Notes: a model not told the origin generated them from the letters alone. A stretch of 64,000 nt of DNA from Pacificispira spongiicola (GCF_012926505.1 NZ_JABBNT010000002.1:434001-498000), one strand, 5' to 3'; shown: positions 53,416 through 63,397, numbered from the stretch's first letter. Numbers and translations are program-made.

Positions 53416-53425
53416 GCGCGCGTTG

Positions 53426-54376
53426 ATGCAGATTTTCAGGGAGGTTTCAGAATTTCCGGGCCATTGCCGTGGGGCCGTGATCGCCTTGGGCAATTTCGAC
53501 GGCGTGCATCGCGGCCACCAATCGGTGATCGGTCAGGCAGGCGAAATCGCCGAAGAAAAGGGCGTGCCCCTGGGCATTCTGACCTTCGAACCGCATCCGC
53601 GCGTTTTCTTCCGCCCCGACGATCCGCCGTTCCGCCTAACGCCGATGCAGAACAAGGCGCATCACCTGCAGGCGCTGGGCGTCGATTTCATGGTCTGTCT
53701 GAACTTTGACGCACCCCTGGCCGGGTTGGACGCCCAGGCTTTCATCGACCGCATCCTCGTGGATTCCCTGGGGGTCGGCACGCTGGTCGTCGGTTACGAC
53801 TTCAAGTTCGGCAAGGGCCGCGGTGGCGACACGGAAATGCTGATCGCCGATCCACGTTTCGAAACCAAGGTGATTTCCCCGGCGACCTCCGCCAATGGAG
53901 AGGTCTATTCATCGACGAAAATCCGCGACTACCTGGCGGAAGGCGATCCGGGCCGGGCCGCCGCCCTATTGGGCCGCCCGTTCGAAATCGAAGGCGAGGT
54001 TTTGAAGGGTGCGCAATTGGGCCGAACCATCGGGTTCCCGACCGCCAATCTGGAGCTTGGCGATTATGTTCGTCCGGCCTACGGCGTCTATGCCGTGCGC
54101 GCCGGGGCGGAAACCGGTCGGGTCGGCGAAACAATTTGGTGTGACGGCGTCGCCAATCTGGGCAAGCGCCCGACCGTCGATGGGCTGGCGGAGAAGTTCG
54201 AAGTCCATATCTTCGACTTCAACCGCGATCTTTACGGCACGCATCTGCGCGTCGCCCTGATCGAGTTCATTCGGCCGGAGCGAAAGTTCGACGGATTGGA
54301 TGCGTTGAAGGCGCAGATCGCGAAGGATACACACACCGCGAAGGTTATCCTGGATACCCGTGCCGCCGGTGCGTAA
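53426..54376 (+). CDS. ribF: Bifunctional riboflavin kinase/FAD synthetase
   Basis: 316 residues. N-terminal nucleotidyltransferase domain with GNFDGVHRGHQSVI and VVGYDFKFGKGRGGD; C-terminal riboflavin kinase with GRTIGFPTANLEL and the LYGTHLRV region. Makes FMN and then FAD. ATG at 53426 is used; a TTG at 53423 is adjacent. Ten bases after the MaoC gene. Confidence 0.96.
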   Translation: MQIFREVSEFPGHCRGAVIALGNFDGVHRGHQSVIGQAGEIAEEKGVPLGILTFEPHPRVFFRPDDPPFRLTPMQNKAHHLQALGVDFMVCLNFDAPLAGLDAQAFIDRILVDSLGVGTLVVGYDFKFGKGRGGDTEMLIADPRFETKVISPATSANGEVYSSTKIRDYLAEGDPGRAAALLGRPFEIEGEVLKGAQLGRTIGFPTANLELGDYVRPAYGVYAVRAGAETGRVGETIWCDGVANLGKRPTVDGLAEKFEVHIFDFNRDLYGTHLRVALIEFIRPERKFDGLDALKAQIAKDTHTAKVILDTRAAGA

Positions 54377-54385
54377 CGAAATCCC

Positions 54386-54634
54386 TTATTCGGCGGGTTG
54401 CGCGACCATCCGGGCTTCGTTCCCCGGTTTCACGCGATGCGCGACCATCCGATCGTAAAGCCGCGTCACCATCTTGCTGCCCGTCCGTTCGAAGGCGAAA
54501 GGCAGGATCGCGTGGACCAAACAGCACAGGCCCGCCACCAGCAACGGCCCGGCAAAGCTGAGCGCCGTGCCGAAGTGTTCGCCGTAGCTTTCGCCAACGG
54601 AAGCCGGATGCCGGGTGAAGAGGTTGGAAGCCAT
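54386..54634 (-). CDS. DUF6356 family small membrane protein
   Basis: 82 residues. The start LFTRHPASVGESYGEHF and one long hydrophobic segment (LLVAGLCCLVHAILPFAFERTGSKM) match the DUF6356 family of alphaproteobacteria; a second basic helix follows. Function is unknown. Convergent with ribF. Confidence 0.8.
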   Translation of the reverse strand: MASNLFTRHPASVGESYGEHFGTALSFAGPLLVAGLCCLVHAILPFAFERTGSKMVTRLYDRMVAHRVKPGNEARMVAQPAE

Positions 54635-54785
54635 GGACCTGTCCTTCGCAATCGTGATCTGATACGCATCATAATGCCGGTATATCCGGCGAAATGGGTT
54701 TCGTTATTCCACTAAAATTGCCTCTTGAACCGCATTCTATTTTAAGAAACCATCAAAATACCAAAAATTATTCCAAAGACAGATC

Positions 54786-55244
54786 ATGGATTCGATCGAC
54801 CGAAAGATCCTCGCCGCCCTGCAAGCCGACGCGTCTCTCTCAAGTGCGGAACTGGCCGACAAGGTGGGACTGTCCCCGACGCCGTGCTGGCGGCGGGTGC
54901 AGAAGCTGGAAGCGGCCGGGCTGATCCGGAAACGGGTTGCCTTGCTGGACCGGGATAAGCTGCGTGTCGGCACTACAGTCTTCGTGTCGATCCGCACCCG
55001 CACCCATTCCGGCGATTGGCTGGGACGTTTCGCCGCGGTTGTGCAGGATATGCCGGAAGTCGTGGAGTTTTATCGGATGAGCGGTGATGTCGATTACGTC
55101 ATGAAAGTCGTCGTTCCGGACATCCCGGCCTATGATGCTTTCTATAAGCGATTGATATCAAAGATTGATCTGTCGGATGTCTCGTCCAGCTTCGCGATGG
55201 AGGAAATCAAGGCGACGACGGCGCTGCCGCTGGATTATCTGTAA
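54786..55244 (+). CDS. Lrp/AsnC-family regulator
   Basis: 152 residues with the HTH (MDSIDRKILAALQADASLS, AELADKVGLSPTPCWRRVQKLEAAGLI) and the RAM domain (MPEVVEFYRMSGDVDYVMKVVVPDIPAYD). Distinct from the Lrp at 33590. Upstream AT-rich sequence (54720-54780) and CCGGTATATCCGG near 54683 are possible binding sites. Target genes are not clear. Confidence 0.9.
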   Translation: MDSIDRKILAALQADASLSSAELADKVGLSPTPCWRRVQKLEAAGLIRKRVALLDRDKLRVGTTVFVSIRTRTHSGDWLGRFAAVVQDMPEVVEFYRMSGDVDYVMKVVVPDIPAYDAFYKRLISKIDLSDVSSSFAMEEIKATTALPLDYL

Positions 55245-55290
55245 CCGCCGCCTATGTTACTATTGTCCAAAATGGAGGGAGGATTGACCC

Positions 55291-55953
55291 ATGGGTAGCA
55301 TGATCGAATTCAAACGCCCCGACGGCCAGACGAGCCCCGGTTATCTGGCGGAAGCCGCAAACGCGAAGGGCAATATCGTCGTCCTCCAGGAATGGTGGGG
55401 GCTGAACGACCAGATCAAAAAAACCGCCGATCGTTTCGCCCAGGCTGGCTTCAACGCGCTGGTACCGGATCTGTATCGGGGGCGCCTCGCCTCCGACCAG
55501 GACGAGGCCAGCCATATGATGAACGGCCTGGACTTCATGGATGCCGCCCTTCAGGACGTGCGCGGTGCGGTTTTGTACCTGAAGCAAGGCGGCGGCAAAA
55601 CGGCGGTCGGCGGGTTTTGCATGGGCGGCGCGCTGACGATCATCGCCGGGGTGAAGGTCCCCGAATGCGATGCGGCCGTTTGCTACTATGGTATCCCGCC
55701 GAAGGAAGCCGCCGATCCGGCGCAGATGAAAGTCCCCTTTCTGGCCCATTTCGCGACCCAGGACGACTGGTGCACGCCGGAAGCAGTTGCCCAATTGCGC
55801 AAGGACATGCAGGGTCTGTCCGTCCCCGTAGATATCCACGAATACGAAGGCCACCATGCTTTCTTCAACGAAGCTCGGCCGGAGGTGTTTAACCGCAACG
55901 CGGCGGAACTGAGCTGGGATCGCACGATTTCCTTCCTGGAACGCACACTTTAG
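55291..55953 (+). CDS. Dienelactone hydrolase family protein
   Basis: 220-residue alpha/beta hydrolase: nucleophile Cys in VGGFCMGGAL (about C111), Asp in FATQDD and His in EYEGHHAFFN. It hydrolyses dienelactone-like esters in aromatic degradation, but with no chlorocatechol genes here the substrate is unknown. Follows lrp by 46 bases. Confidence 0.88.
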   Translation: MGSMIEFKRPDGQTSPGYLAEAANAKGNIVVLQEWWGLNDQIKKTADRFAQAGFNALVPDLYRGRLASDQDEASHMMNGLDFMDAALQDVRGAVLYLKQGGGKTAVGGFCMGGALTIIAGVKVPECDAAVCYYGIPPKEAADPAQMKVPFLAHFATQDDWCTPEAVAQLRKDMQGLSVPVDIHEYEGHHAFFNEARPEVFNRNAAELSWDRTISFLERTL

Positions 55954-56037
55954 CACCCAACGAATGCCATTTGCGGTCCGAGGGCGCGGCATTGACCGCG
56001 CCTCGCTGCGCCCGGTCGCATGCCGGACGACGGAATA

Positions 56038-56466
56038 TCAGTACTTTTTGGTTGTTGCCGGTGCGTCCCCAATGGGAATCAAATGCAATCGCCCATGTTT
56101 TACGCCTGTCTGGGACGTGATGTGATCGGCCATGTTTTGAACGTCCCGCACAGTACCGTTCAACACAGTGGCTTCCACGCAGTTATCGGCATCCACATGC
56201 AGGTGGAGCGTTGCCGCTGAAATATCGTGATGATGATGTTGCGTTTCGACCAGTCGCGACGACAACGCTCTTTCATTGTGATTGTACATATAGACGACGC
56301 AGCCAACGCATTTCGCATCCTCATCGGTTTCGATCGTCTGGTCGGTGAGCATCTGTCGGACCGCATCCCGAATACCTTCGGACCGGTTCGTATAGCCTTT
56401 CCGATCGATCAATTCGTCGAACTTTTTTAGCAGTTCACTATCGATAGTAACGGTGACGCGTTCCAT
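56038..56466 (-). CDS. nikR: Nickel-responsive regulator NikR
   Basis: 142 residues: N-terminal ribbon-helix-helix (MERVTVTIDSELLKKFDELIDRKGYTNRSEGIRDAVRQML) and C-terminal ACT-like nickel-binding domain. Ligands corresponding to E. coli H76, H87, H89 and C95 are present in QHHHHDIS and TLHLHVDADNCVE. With nickel it represses nickel uptake. Divergent from the HupE/UreJ permease, with an operator-like dyad between them. Confidence 0.96.
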   Translation of the reverse strand: MERVTVTIDSELLKKFDELIDRKGYTNRSEGIRDAVRQMLTDQTIETDEDAKCVGCVVYMYNHNERALSSRLVETQHHHHDISAATLHLHVDADNCVEATVLNGTVRDVQNMADHITSQTGVKHGRLHLIPIGDAPATTKKY

Positions 56467-56498
56467 GCGGGTTCATCCAATATTGCGTTGGCGGGGCA

Positions 56499-56525
56499 GT
56501 ATGATAATATTTTAATTCGTCATAC
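56499..56525. promoter_or_regulatory. NikR-type operator
   Basis: GTATGA (56499-56504), 15 bases, TCATAC (56520-56525). The E. coli NikR operator is GTATGA-N16-TCATAC, so the spacer is one base shorter. TATCATAAC continues at 56526. Confidence 0.75.
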
Positions 56526-56560
56526 TATCATAACATGCCCATCCTACAGGGGATTCAGAA

Positions 56561-57145
56561 ATGCAACGACCCTTCTTTCTCGCCAGCATTCTGGCAATGA
56601 TCGCCTCCCCCGCATTCGCACATACCGGCGTTGGAACGGTTTCCGGCTTCTCCGCGGGCTTCGGCCATCCTATCGGTGGCCTTGACCATGTCTTGGCCAT
56701 GGTTGCCGTCGGCATCTTGGCGGCACAGCAGGGCGGGAAGTCCTTGTGGACCGTTCCCGCCGCATTTGTCGGCATGATGCTGATCGGCGGGATGGTCGGT
56801 ATTGCCGGTATCTCAATGCCTTTCGTCGAAATCGGTATCGTTGGCTCGATCGTCGTGCTCGGCGGCGTCATTGCGTTCGGTCGGCAACTGCCGATGGGGG
56901 TTGCAATGGCCCTGGTGGGTGTTCTGGCGATTTTCCATGGTCACGCGCATGGCACGGAAATGCCAGCCGACACCAGTGGTGTCCAATACGCAATTGGGTT
57001 CATCCTGGCCACCGCATTGCTGCATGCGGCCGGTATCGGTCTAGGGGTCGGTGCCCAGAAGGTCGCGGAAAAAATCGCCCCGATGCTCGTTCGGGTCAGT
57101 GGCGGCGCGATCGCGGCGGGCGGTGCGCTTCTGTTCATCGCATAG
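56561..57145 (+). CDS. HupE/UreJ-type nickel permease
   Basis: 194 residues: signal-like N-terminus (ending AFAHTGVG), the HPIGGLDHVLAMVAVG motif (HPxxGxDH), about six hydrophobic helices and FHGHAHGTEMP. It transports nickel (or cobalt). Divergent NikR and the operator at 56499 indicate nickel control. No urease or hydrogenase gene is seen nearby, so the consumer enzyme is elsewhere. Confidence 0.9.
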   Translation: MQRPFFLASILAMIASPAFAHTGVGTVSGFSAGFGHPIGGLDHVLAMVAVGILAAQQGGKSLWTVPAAFVGMMLIGGMVGIAGISMPFVEIGIVGSIVVLGGVIAFGRQLPMGVAMALVGVLAIFHGHAHGTEMPADTSGVQYAIGFILATALLHAAGIGLGVGAQKVAEKIAPMLVRVSGGAIAAGGALLFIA

Positions 57146-57155
57146 CCCGAAATTT

Positions 57156-57179
57156 GGAAGGCGGCCTTTGCCGCCTTCC
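57156..57179 (+). terminator. Stem-loop after the HupE/UreJ gene
   Basis: Ten-base perfect stem (57156-57165 with 57170-57179), CTTT loop, then GATTT. T-run is short, so termination is probable but not strong. Confidence 0.7.
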
Positions 57180-57264
57180 GATTTCCCCACTGTACGTTTG
57201 AATTCGATTCCCGTTCCGCTTCTTCCGGCTTGCGCGTTGGGGGCGATCGGATAGTCTCTCGCGC

Positions 57265-58062
57265 ATGTCGGAAATCTACACGTTACATCGTGGCCACGCG
57301 CCGCTGTTGGTCAGCGTTCCCCATGCGGGAACCGCCGTCCCGGACGATATCGCTTGTCGCCTGTCGGAAGAAGCCAAACCGCTTGCCGACACCGATTGGC
57401 ACGTTCACACGCTCTACGATTTCGCAGCCTCGCTGGGCGCGTCTGTCCTCGTCGCGCATTATTCGCGCTACGTCGTCGATCTGAACCGTCCGCCCGACAA
57501 TGAAAGCCTGTATCCGGGGCAAACGACCACGGGTCTTATCCCGATCGACACATTCGACGGCAATCCCGTCTACCAAAACGACGTGGACCCGGACCTATCC
57601 GAAGTCGTGGGCCGGGTCGACGGATTCTGGCGCCCCTATCACAGCGCCCTGCAGACGGAACTGGACCGGATCAAGGCGGAACACGGCCATGCCGTCCTGT
57701 GGGACGCGCATTCCATCGCATCGAAAGTCCCGCGCCTATTCGACGGGCACCTACCGGATTTCAATCTGGGGACCAATGGCGGGAAAAGCTGCGCCGAGGA
57801 TTTGGCCGATGCGGTCTACGCCAAGGCGCAGTCGGCGGAAGGCTACACATCCGTCCTGAACGGACGTTTCAAGGGCGGATACATCACCCGCCATTACGGC
57901 AAGCCGCAAGACGGCATCCATGCGCTGCAACTGGAACTCAGTCAGGCGACCTATATGCAGGAATCAGCGCCCTGGCCCTTCCGGATCGATCTGGCGAACA
58001 AGGTCCGCCCGCATCTTCGCGAGATGCTGGAAACCTGTTTGGCTTGGAAAGCCGGCGCATAA
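57265..58062 (+). CDS. N-formylglutamate amidohydrolase
   Basis: 265 residues of the HutG/N-formylglutamate deformylase family: LLVSVPHAGTAVPDDI, YSRYVVDLNRPPDNESLYPGQ, LWDAHSIASKVP, GGYITRHYG and LQLELSQATYM. It cleaves N-formylglutamate in histidine breakdown, though some relatives act on other formyl-amino acids; no other hut gene is in view. Convergent with tssA. Confidence 0.9.
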   Translation: MSEIYTLHRGHAPLLVSVPHAGTAVPDDIACRLSEEAKPLADTDWHVHTLYDFAASLGASVLVAHYSRYVVDLNRPPDNESLYPGQTTTGLIPIDTFDGNPVYQNDVDPDLSEVVGRVDGFWRPYHSALQTELDRIKAEHGHAVLWDAHSIASKVPRLFDGHLPDFNLGTNGGKSCAEDLADAVYAKAQSAEGYTSVLNGRFKGGYITRHYGKPQDGIHALQLELSQATYMQESAPWPFRIDLANKVRPHLREMLETCLAWKAGA

Positions 58063-58068
58063 CGGGAT

Positions 58069-59244
58069 TCAGTCGTCCAGATTCTTACCGACCGAATCCA
58101 GGCCGAGAAGGCGCAGGACGCGGTGGTGGTCGCCACCGCCTTCGATCAATTCGACCAGCAATTCGCCGAAGCCCATATTCCCCCAGGCGACCGCGCGTTT
58201 GATCAGATAGGGAACCGGACTGTGCGGTTCGGTGCGGATCAGATAATCCGCGACCTCGCTCAACCGTTTATACGCTTCGGCGCGGCTGCGGATTGGCCCG
58301 GATGCGACCGCGGGCTGGTTCGGTGCCGCCGCGGCGGTATCCGCTGAAGTGTCGTCGCTGACCGTTGCCATGGTATCGGTCTCCTCTTCCCCGGAAAGGT
58401 CGGCGGCGCCGTCCTCTTCGGTTTCCTCCTCGCCCGGCAGGACCCCGCCCTTCTGTTCCAGCCAGGCGCGCAAACGTCCGTCTATATCCGTCAACGCCGC
58501 ACGGATACGGGACATGGACGGGGCTTCCTTGGGGCATTGTTCTTCCAGAAACAGGTCCAGGCGTTCCAATTCGCCCAGGCATGCCTCCGCCACGGGGATC
58601 AAATCCGCGATCCGGTCAACCGGCGTCAGGTCGACGGATGCCTCGAATGCCTGACGCGTCGGATAGCGCCGCTGCTCCCGCTCCGCTTCTTCCGCATCGC
58701 GCTGGCGCAGATTGTCGATGCGCAAGACATCCTGCCAATCCTTCAGGCGCATCGGTTCCGCATCGCCGTTCGGCGCCGTGATCGGGACGAGGCGCAGCAT
58801 GTTCGGGAATTGCTCCGCCGCCCAGCGCAACGGCCCCAGGCGATAATCCAGATCGCCGTCCTCGTCGATGCGCGGGAACATATCCCGCCAGTATTCCTCG
58901 CTGAAGGACGATATCAGGTCCAGCCCGCGCCGGAATCCGTGCAACCCTTCCAGATGCGTCCAGGCTTCCGCCAGCCAGACCGCCAGATGCAGGTCCTTGC
59001 TGCGCTTCGACAAAGCCTCCGTCGTCAGCTTCTCCACCGCCCGCCAATCGGCACGCTTTACGTCCTTTTCCCAGACGCCCTGCGGCAGGGTGGGGTCTTC
59101 CGCACGACGGGCCTCGCGAATTCGGTCGAAAGTCCCTTCATAGCGTAGCGGCTCGCCGCAACGATCCTCACCGTCCAGCGGCGCCAGCAACGCTTCCGGC
59201 ACCATATCCGTGTCCATGATTTCCGCGTCGGCGGCTTTGCTCAT
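58069..59244 (-). CDS. tssA: Type VI secretion protein TssA
   Basis: 391 residues with the ImpA N-terminal domain (LLAPLDGEDRCGEPLRYEGTFDRIREARRAEDP, HLAVWLAEAWTHLEGLHGFRRGL). TssA caps the growing sheath or binds the baseplate. The middle holds an acidic low-complexity stretch (about 280-310), and the short C-terminal helical domain ends GFGELLVELIEGGGDHHRVLRLLGL, typical of the short-type TssA. ATG at 59244, 13 bases after tssM. Confidence 0.92.
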   Translation of the reverse strand: MSKAADAEIMDTDMVPEALLAPLDGEDRCGEPLRYEGTFDRIREARRAEDPTLPQGVWEKDVKRADWRAVEKLTTEALSKRSKDLHLAVWLAEAWTHLEGLHGFRRGLDLISSFSEEYWRDMFPRIDEDGDLDYRLGPLRWAAEQFPNMLRLVPITAPNGDAEPMRLKDWQDVLRIDNLRQRDAEEAEREQRRYPTRQAFEASVDLTPVDRIADLIPVAEACLGELERLDLFLEEQCPKEAPSMSRIRAALTDIDGRLRAWLEQKGGVLPGEEETEEDGAADLSGEEETDTMATVSDDTSADTAAAAPNQPAVASGPIRSRAEAYKRLSEVADYLIRTEPHSPVPYLIKRAVAWGNMGFGELLVELIEGGGDHHRVLRLLGLDSVGKNLDD

Positions 59245-59257
59245 TCTCTGCGCTCCG

Positions 59258-62200
59258 TCACGGCGACAACCTTGGCGCCTCATAGGGGAACGGCGTCATG
59301 ATGAGCGGAACCGGCTGACCGTTCAACTGCCCCGCCAATTCGACGCGCAGGTAAAGCCTTGCCGTATCCAGCGTACCGCCGCCTTCCGGACGGGTGCTCA
59401 AGTCGATGCGCAGCGTATGCGGGCGCGGATCGACGAATTCGGCGAAATCCTCAGACCCCGACCGGTGCCGCCGGATCAAATCCATCAGCGACCAGACATT
59501 GTCATAGGCAATGGTAACCTTGCGTCCATCGACGCGGACATTCGGCCTGTCGGCATTCGCTGCCGGGACGACCGTGGAGTTTTCCGCCCAACGCAGACCG
59601 ATTTCCACCGGGTCGCCCAGCCCCCAGCGCAAATTTCGTTCCGTATCGCGCAAGGCCACCGTTTCCCCGCCAGACGAGAACTGCCAATCAATCACCTGAT
59701 CGCCGCCCAATTCGCGGTCCCGGTTCACCCGGAAACTGACGGTCAGGTCGAAGGAAGGCGCGTCTTCGCCCGAGTTCTGAAGCCAGGGATCGAAAAGCTG
59801 ACGCACCCCGTCCATCCGGGCGATAAATTCCAGCGCCCGGTCACGCTCGAAGCCCAAGTCGTCCGCTTGTTCGAGCGCCCGGCGTGCGCCTTCCGCTTCC
59901 CGGTCATACCTTCCAAAGAAGGCACGCAGGTCGCGCGGCGCGATTTCCCGCATATCGGTTTCATAGGGCGTGAGGGTGAACGGATACCGCCCGGCCAGAT
60001 TGTCGTCGAAACTGTCGGCGATGGCGTTATAGGCCGCTTGTGCCTCCACCCCGGCGAGGTTCAAGCATCGCGCCCGAATACCGCGCGACAGTCTGGAAAT
60101 CCGATCCAGGAAATAGTCGCTGCTGCGCCGTTCCAGAGCGGCCTCGTCCAGTATCTCCGCACAGGTGGCGAAGGTGACGTCCATCATCGGGCCGGTGATG
60201 AAGCGTTCCAATTCGGCGACCGTGTTGTCCGCCTGCTGCAATTCGTATTTTGTCAATTCATCGACAATCCGACGCCATTTATTCAGCAAGACCGCTTCCC
60301 CGTCGGACAGACGCATATCGGAACTGCCTAGGAAATCGACGATGGGTTTCGCATATCCCTTGGCAATGATGCTGATACGCCCGCGTTGCTGTGCCAGGAC
60401 GTCGCGTAATTCGAAAACGTCGCGTGCCCGGAATGCCTCGAGCGAGAGGCCTGAACCGCCGTCCCACCACGTGAAGTCGCCACCACGCGGGGTATAGAGA
60501 GACCCGGCGCTGAACAAATTGTCCGCTTCCTGCAACAGCGAGAAAGCGGAGGTAATGCCGATATCCGTCAGATCGAGAAAACTGTCTTCCAGCCCCAATT
60601 CGTCATAGGCATTCAGAATCTGCGACAGGATCGGCCCCGCCTCCGAAAAGGCGGCGACGGCGCGGCGCAGGCCTTCTTCCGTTTGCAGGGCATTCGACGA
60701 CCGGCTGCGGGAGGATAGCAGCGATGCCGCTACCCGGTCGTTGACCGCGCGTTCCACACGCTGCGCCGTTGCCGTCCGGATCAACGATTGAAGGCCACGC
60801 GGCACCCGTGGGATTTCGTCCTTCAGAAAGGCGTCGTGTTCTTCGATCAGGTCGAGGCCTTCCTCCAGCGTCTCGCTGTTCCATTCGGAAACCGCGCTGG
60901 GCGTCAGGGCCGGAAGGGGCAGATAGCGCGCGTCCCGCATATAGGTCTGGCCATACAGGACCTCGACGACCGATGAAAATTCCAAGACGGTCGGGGACAG
61001 CCGCAGCACGGTCCGTTCTTCGTCACGGGCCAGCATCGGCCCGACCGCTAGGGCATCGATATCCGGCAGGATTTCACGCAGCGTCGCCAGCCCTTGCAAC
61101 ATGGCATCGTCGAACTGTGCGGACAGCTCCGGTCCCAATATCCGCGACCCGCCGATCCGTTGGGACATATCGGCATAGGCCGTTGTCGGATCGAATCCGG
61201 GATCATCAATCCAAGAAAATTCCGGCTGGCCCAGCATATCGCGTACCTTCACGATACGTTTGCGAATATCGTCCAGTTCCTCGATGCCCGCCGTCCGGCG
61301 GCTGGATGCCTCATCGATCGCCGCCGCCAGGGCGCGTATTTCCTCAACCAGCGGATTCCGGCCATATAGCGAGGCGATGGCGGCCTGCGCGACCTGTTCA
61401 TACTGTCCGCGCATATCGCGGCGATAAGCTTCCAAGGGCACAACGCGGTAATTGGAATCGCTCAAGGCCTTCAAATAGAAATTCGAATTCTCGATAAAGC
61501 TTTCAGGCAGATGCACGGCGAAAAGATAGTTCACCAAGCGCCGCAGATCTTCCAGGTTCACCGAATCCCGCAACGCGTTGTAACGCTGCACCGCGGTTTC
61601 ATAATCGCGCACGGCGGCGACATACCGGCGAAGCGCTTCATATTCCGGTCCGCGTTCAATCGTCTGGGGGCGGTCCGCTTGCAGGATCGCCGTCGCGCCC
61701 GGCAACTCGTCGAACACGCTTTGATCCGGATCCCCCGCCGCCGACAGGCGCCCCGCCGCAACACTGCGTCCCCGTTCTTCCAGGGCGGTTCCCATGGTTT
61801 CCAGGATGAACAGGTTGAAGGCGTCGGTGGTCATCGCCACGACACGGCTGTTTACATCGGCGAACCAGGATGTCGGGATGAACAGGGAAAACAGCGATCC
61901 GGTTTCCAATCCCGCCATGCCTTCCAGCAGGGTCAGGGCCCGTTCGCGGTTGAAGTTACCGGCGGTGCCGTCGTCGGGATTTGCGCGACGAGACGCTTCC
62001 ACTTCCTCCATATCCGTGCGAACGGTTTCCACGAAGGGCGTTACCGTCGCCACGCGCGGTTCCAGGTTGCTGTGCAGGTACCACAGCATCAATCCGCCCA
62101 ACACAACGACGCCCGCCGCGCCCGCCTGGGCCACGGTCGCGACACGGTTGCGCGACAACAAGGCCCGGCGTACCGGACGGGCGGAATTCTTTTCCGGGAA

Positions 62201-63394
62201 AATCTTGGTTTCGAACAGATCGCGCAGAAAGACCGGATAAGCGCCCCTTGCACGCGGCCCACCATAAACGCCAGAAAGGACCGGCGTCGGCCGGTCCAGG
62301 GACCGGTCTTCCATCCCGCTGTCGCCGGAGAACCAGACGCCACGCAGCGAGAAACTGTCGTGATAGACGCTGGGCTTGAACAATTGCCGTAAATAGATGC
62401 GCAACGGCTCGCGCAGGCCTTCAAACGCTTCCGTGAAGGCGAAAATATCTTCCGCCGTCGCGGGATCGTCGCCGGTCGCGAAGATTTCCATCTGCGCTTC
62501 CTCAAGCCCCGCAGAGGTCGTCTCGATCACCTCATCGGCCCAGGGCTCGCGGAATTCGGTTTCGAAACTGTAAGGGCTGGACCAGCCCAGCATATCGGCC
62601 AGGGCATGATCCGGCAGGTTCCCGACCAACGCCTTGAAACCGGGCAGGCGGTCCAGCTTCGTCACCACGACATAAACGGGGAAGGCCAACCCCAGTCGCG
62701 CCTGCGCCTGCCACAGCCGCTTGTAGAGCGCATCCGCGCGCTGGGCGATGTCTTCCGGCGGACGGATCGCGCCCTGTTCGTCCAGAAAATCCTCAATCGG
62801 AACGGTCAGAATGATCCCATCGGCGGGACGGCGCGGACGGAACCGGTCCAGATAGCCCAGGAAATGCCGCCATCCCTTCGAATTGGCGCCGCGCGTATCG
62901 CGCTGACGGACCAGACCGCCTGCCACGTCCAAAACGACGCCCCGGTCGAAGAACCACCATTTGCAGGCCGGGCGCAGGTCTTCGAAATCTTCCGCCGGCT
63001 GACCGATCGGCAGGTCCATCCCGGCATGGGAAACCAATGTCGATTTCCCGGACTGTTCCGGCCCCAACAACAGAAACCAGGGAATGGCATAAAGCCAATC
63101 CCGGCCCGCGACGTGACTGCGCAGCAGCGACAGCGCATGCTTGAAGCTTTTGCGCATCGGCAACAGCGGGATATCGTCCGGTTCCGCGGCGAAGGGTTCG
63201 TAATCCGGGTCCGCCTCGCGGTAGCCCTCGCCGTCTTCGTCCGCGTCGTCGGCTCGGCGTTTGCGGACGCGATAGACGACGACCATCAAAACACCGAACA
63301 GGATCACCGAAAGAAAGATCAAAAACCCGACGATCCCCGGCAGATACGGGGTCAGTTGGAACAGCAGGTTGCGGATCGAATCCCAAAAACCCAT
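59258..63394 (-). CDS. tssM: Type VI secretion membrane protein TssM (IcmF)
   Basis: 1378 residues. Two N-terminal transmembrane helices (residues 14-41), a cytoplasmic GTPase-like domain with Walker A LGPEQSGKST (about 110-119), a third helix near 417-441, and a large periplasmic part ending with the FEAPRLS-type C-terminal beta domain. TssM spans the envelope with TssL and TssJ. The Walker A motif is intact, though in some TssM proteins it is absent. Four bases after tssL. Confidence 0.95.
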   Translation of the reverse strand: MGFWDSIRNLLFQLTPYLPGIVGFLIFLSVILFGVLMVVVYRVRKRRADDADEDGEGYREADPDYEPFAAEPDDIPLLPMRKSFKHALSLLRSHVAGRDWLYAIPWFLLLGPEQSGKSTLVSHAGMDLPIGQPAEDFEDLRPACKWWFFDRGVVLDVAGGLVRQRDTRGANSKGWRHFLGYLDRFRPRRPADGIILTVPIEDFLDEQGAIRPPEDIAQRADALYKRLWQAQARLGLAFPVYVVVTKLDRLPGFKALVGNLPDHALADMLGWSSPYSFETEFREPWADEVIETTSAGLEEAQMEIFATGDDPATAEDIFAFTEAFEGLREPLRIYLRQLFKPSVYHDSFSLRGVWFSGDSGMEDRSLDRPTPVLSGVYGGPRARGAYPVFLRDLFETKIFPEKNSARPVRRALLSRNRVATVAQAGAAGVVVLGGLMLWYLHSNLEPRVATVTPFVETVRTDMEEVEASRRANPDDGTAGNFNRERALTLLEGMAGLETGSLFSLFIPTSWFADVNSRVVAMTTDAFNLFILETMGTALEERGRSVAAGRLSAAGDPDQSVFDELPGATAILQADRPQTIERGPEYEALRRYVAAVRDYETAVQRYNALRDSVNLEDLRRLVNYLFAVHLPESFIENSNFYLKALSDSNYRVVPLEAYRRDMRGQYEQVAQAAIASLYGRNPLVEEIRALAAAIDEASSRRTAGIEELDDIRKRIVKVRDMLGQPEFSWIDDPGFDPTTAYADMSQRIGGSRILGPELSAQFDDAMLQGLATLREILPDIDALAVGPMLARDEERTVLRLSPTVLEFSSVVEVLYGQTYMRDARYLPLPALTPSAVSEWNSETLEEGLDLIEEHDAFLKDEIPRVPRGLQSLIRTATAQRVERAVNDRVAASLLSSRSRSSNALQTEEGLRRAVAAFSEAGPILSQILNAYDELGLEDSFLDLTDIGITSAFSLLQEADNLFSAGSLYTPRGGDFTWWDGGSGLSLEAFRARDVFELRDVLAQQRGRISIIAKGYAKPIVDFLGSSDMRLSDGEAVLLNKWRRIVDELTKYELQQADNTVAELERFITGPMMDVTFATCAEILDEAALERRSSDYFLDRISRLSRGIRARCLNLAGVEAQAAYNAIADSFDDNLAGRYPFTLTPYETDMREIAPRDLRAFFGRYDREAEGARRALEQADDLGFERDRALEFIARMDGVRQLFDPWLQNSGEDAPSFDLTVSFRVNRDRELGGDQVIDWQFSSGGETVALRDTERNLRWGLGDPVEIGLRWAENSTVVPAANADRPNVRVDGRKVTIAYDNVWSLMDLIRRHRSGSEDFAEFVDPRPHTLRIDLSTRPEGGGTLDTARLYLRVELAGQLNGQPVPLIMTPFPYEAPRLSP

Positions 63395-63397
63395 CGC

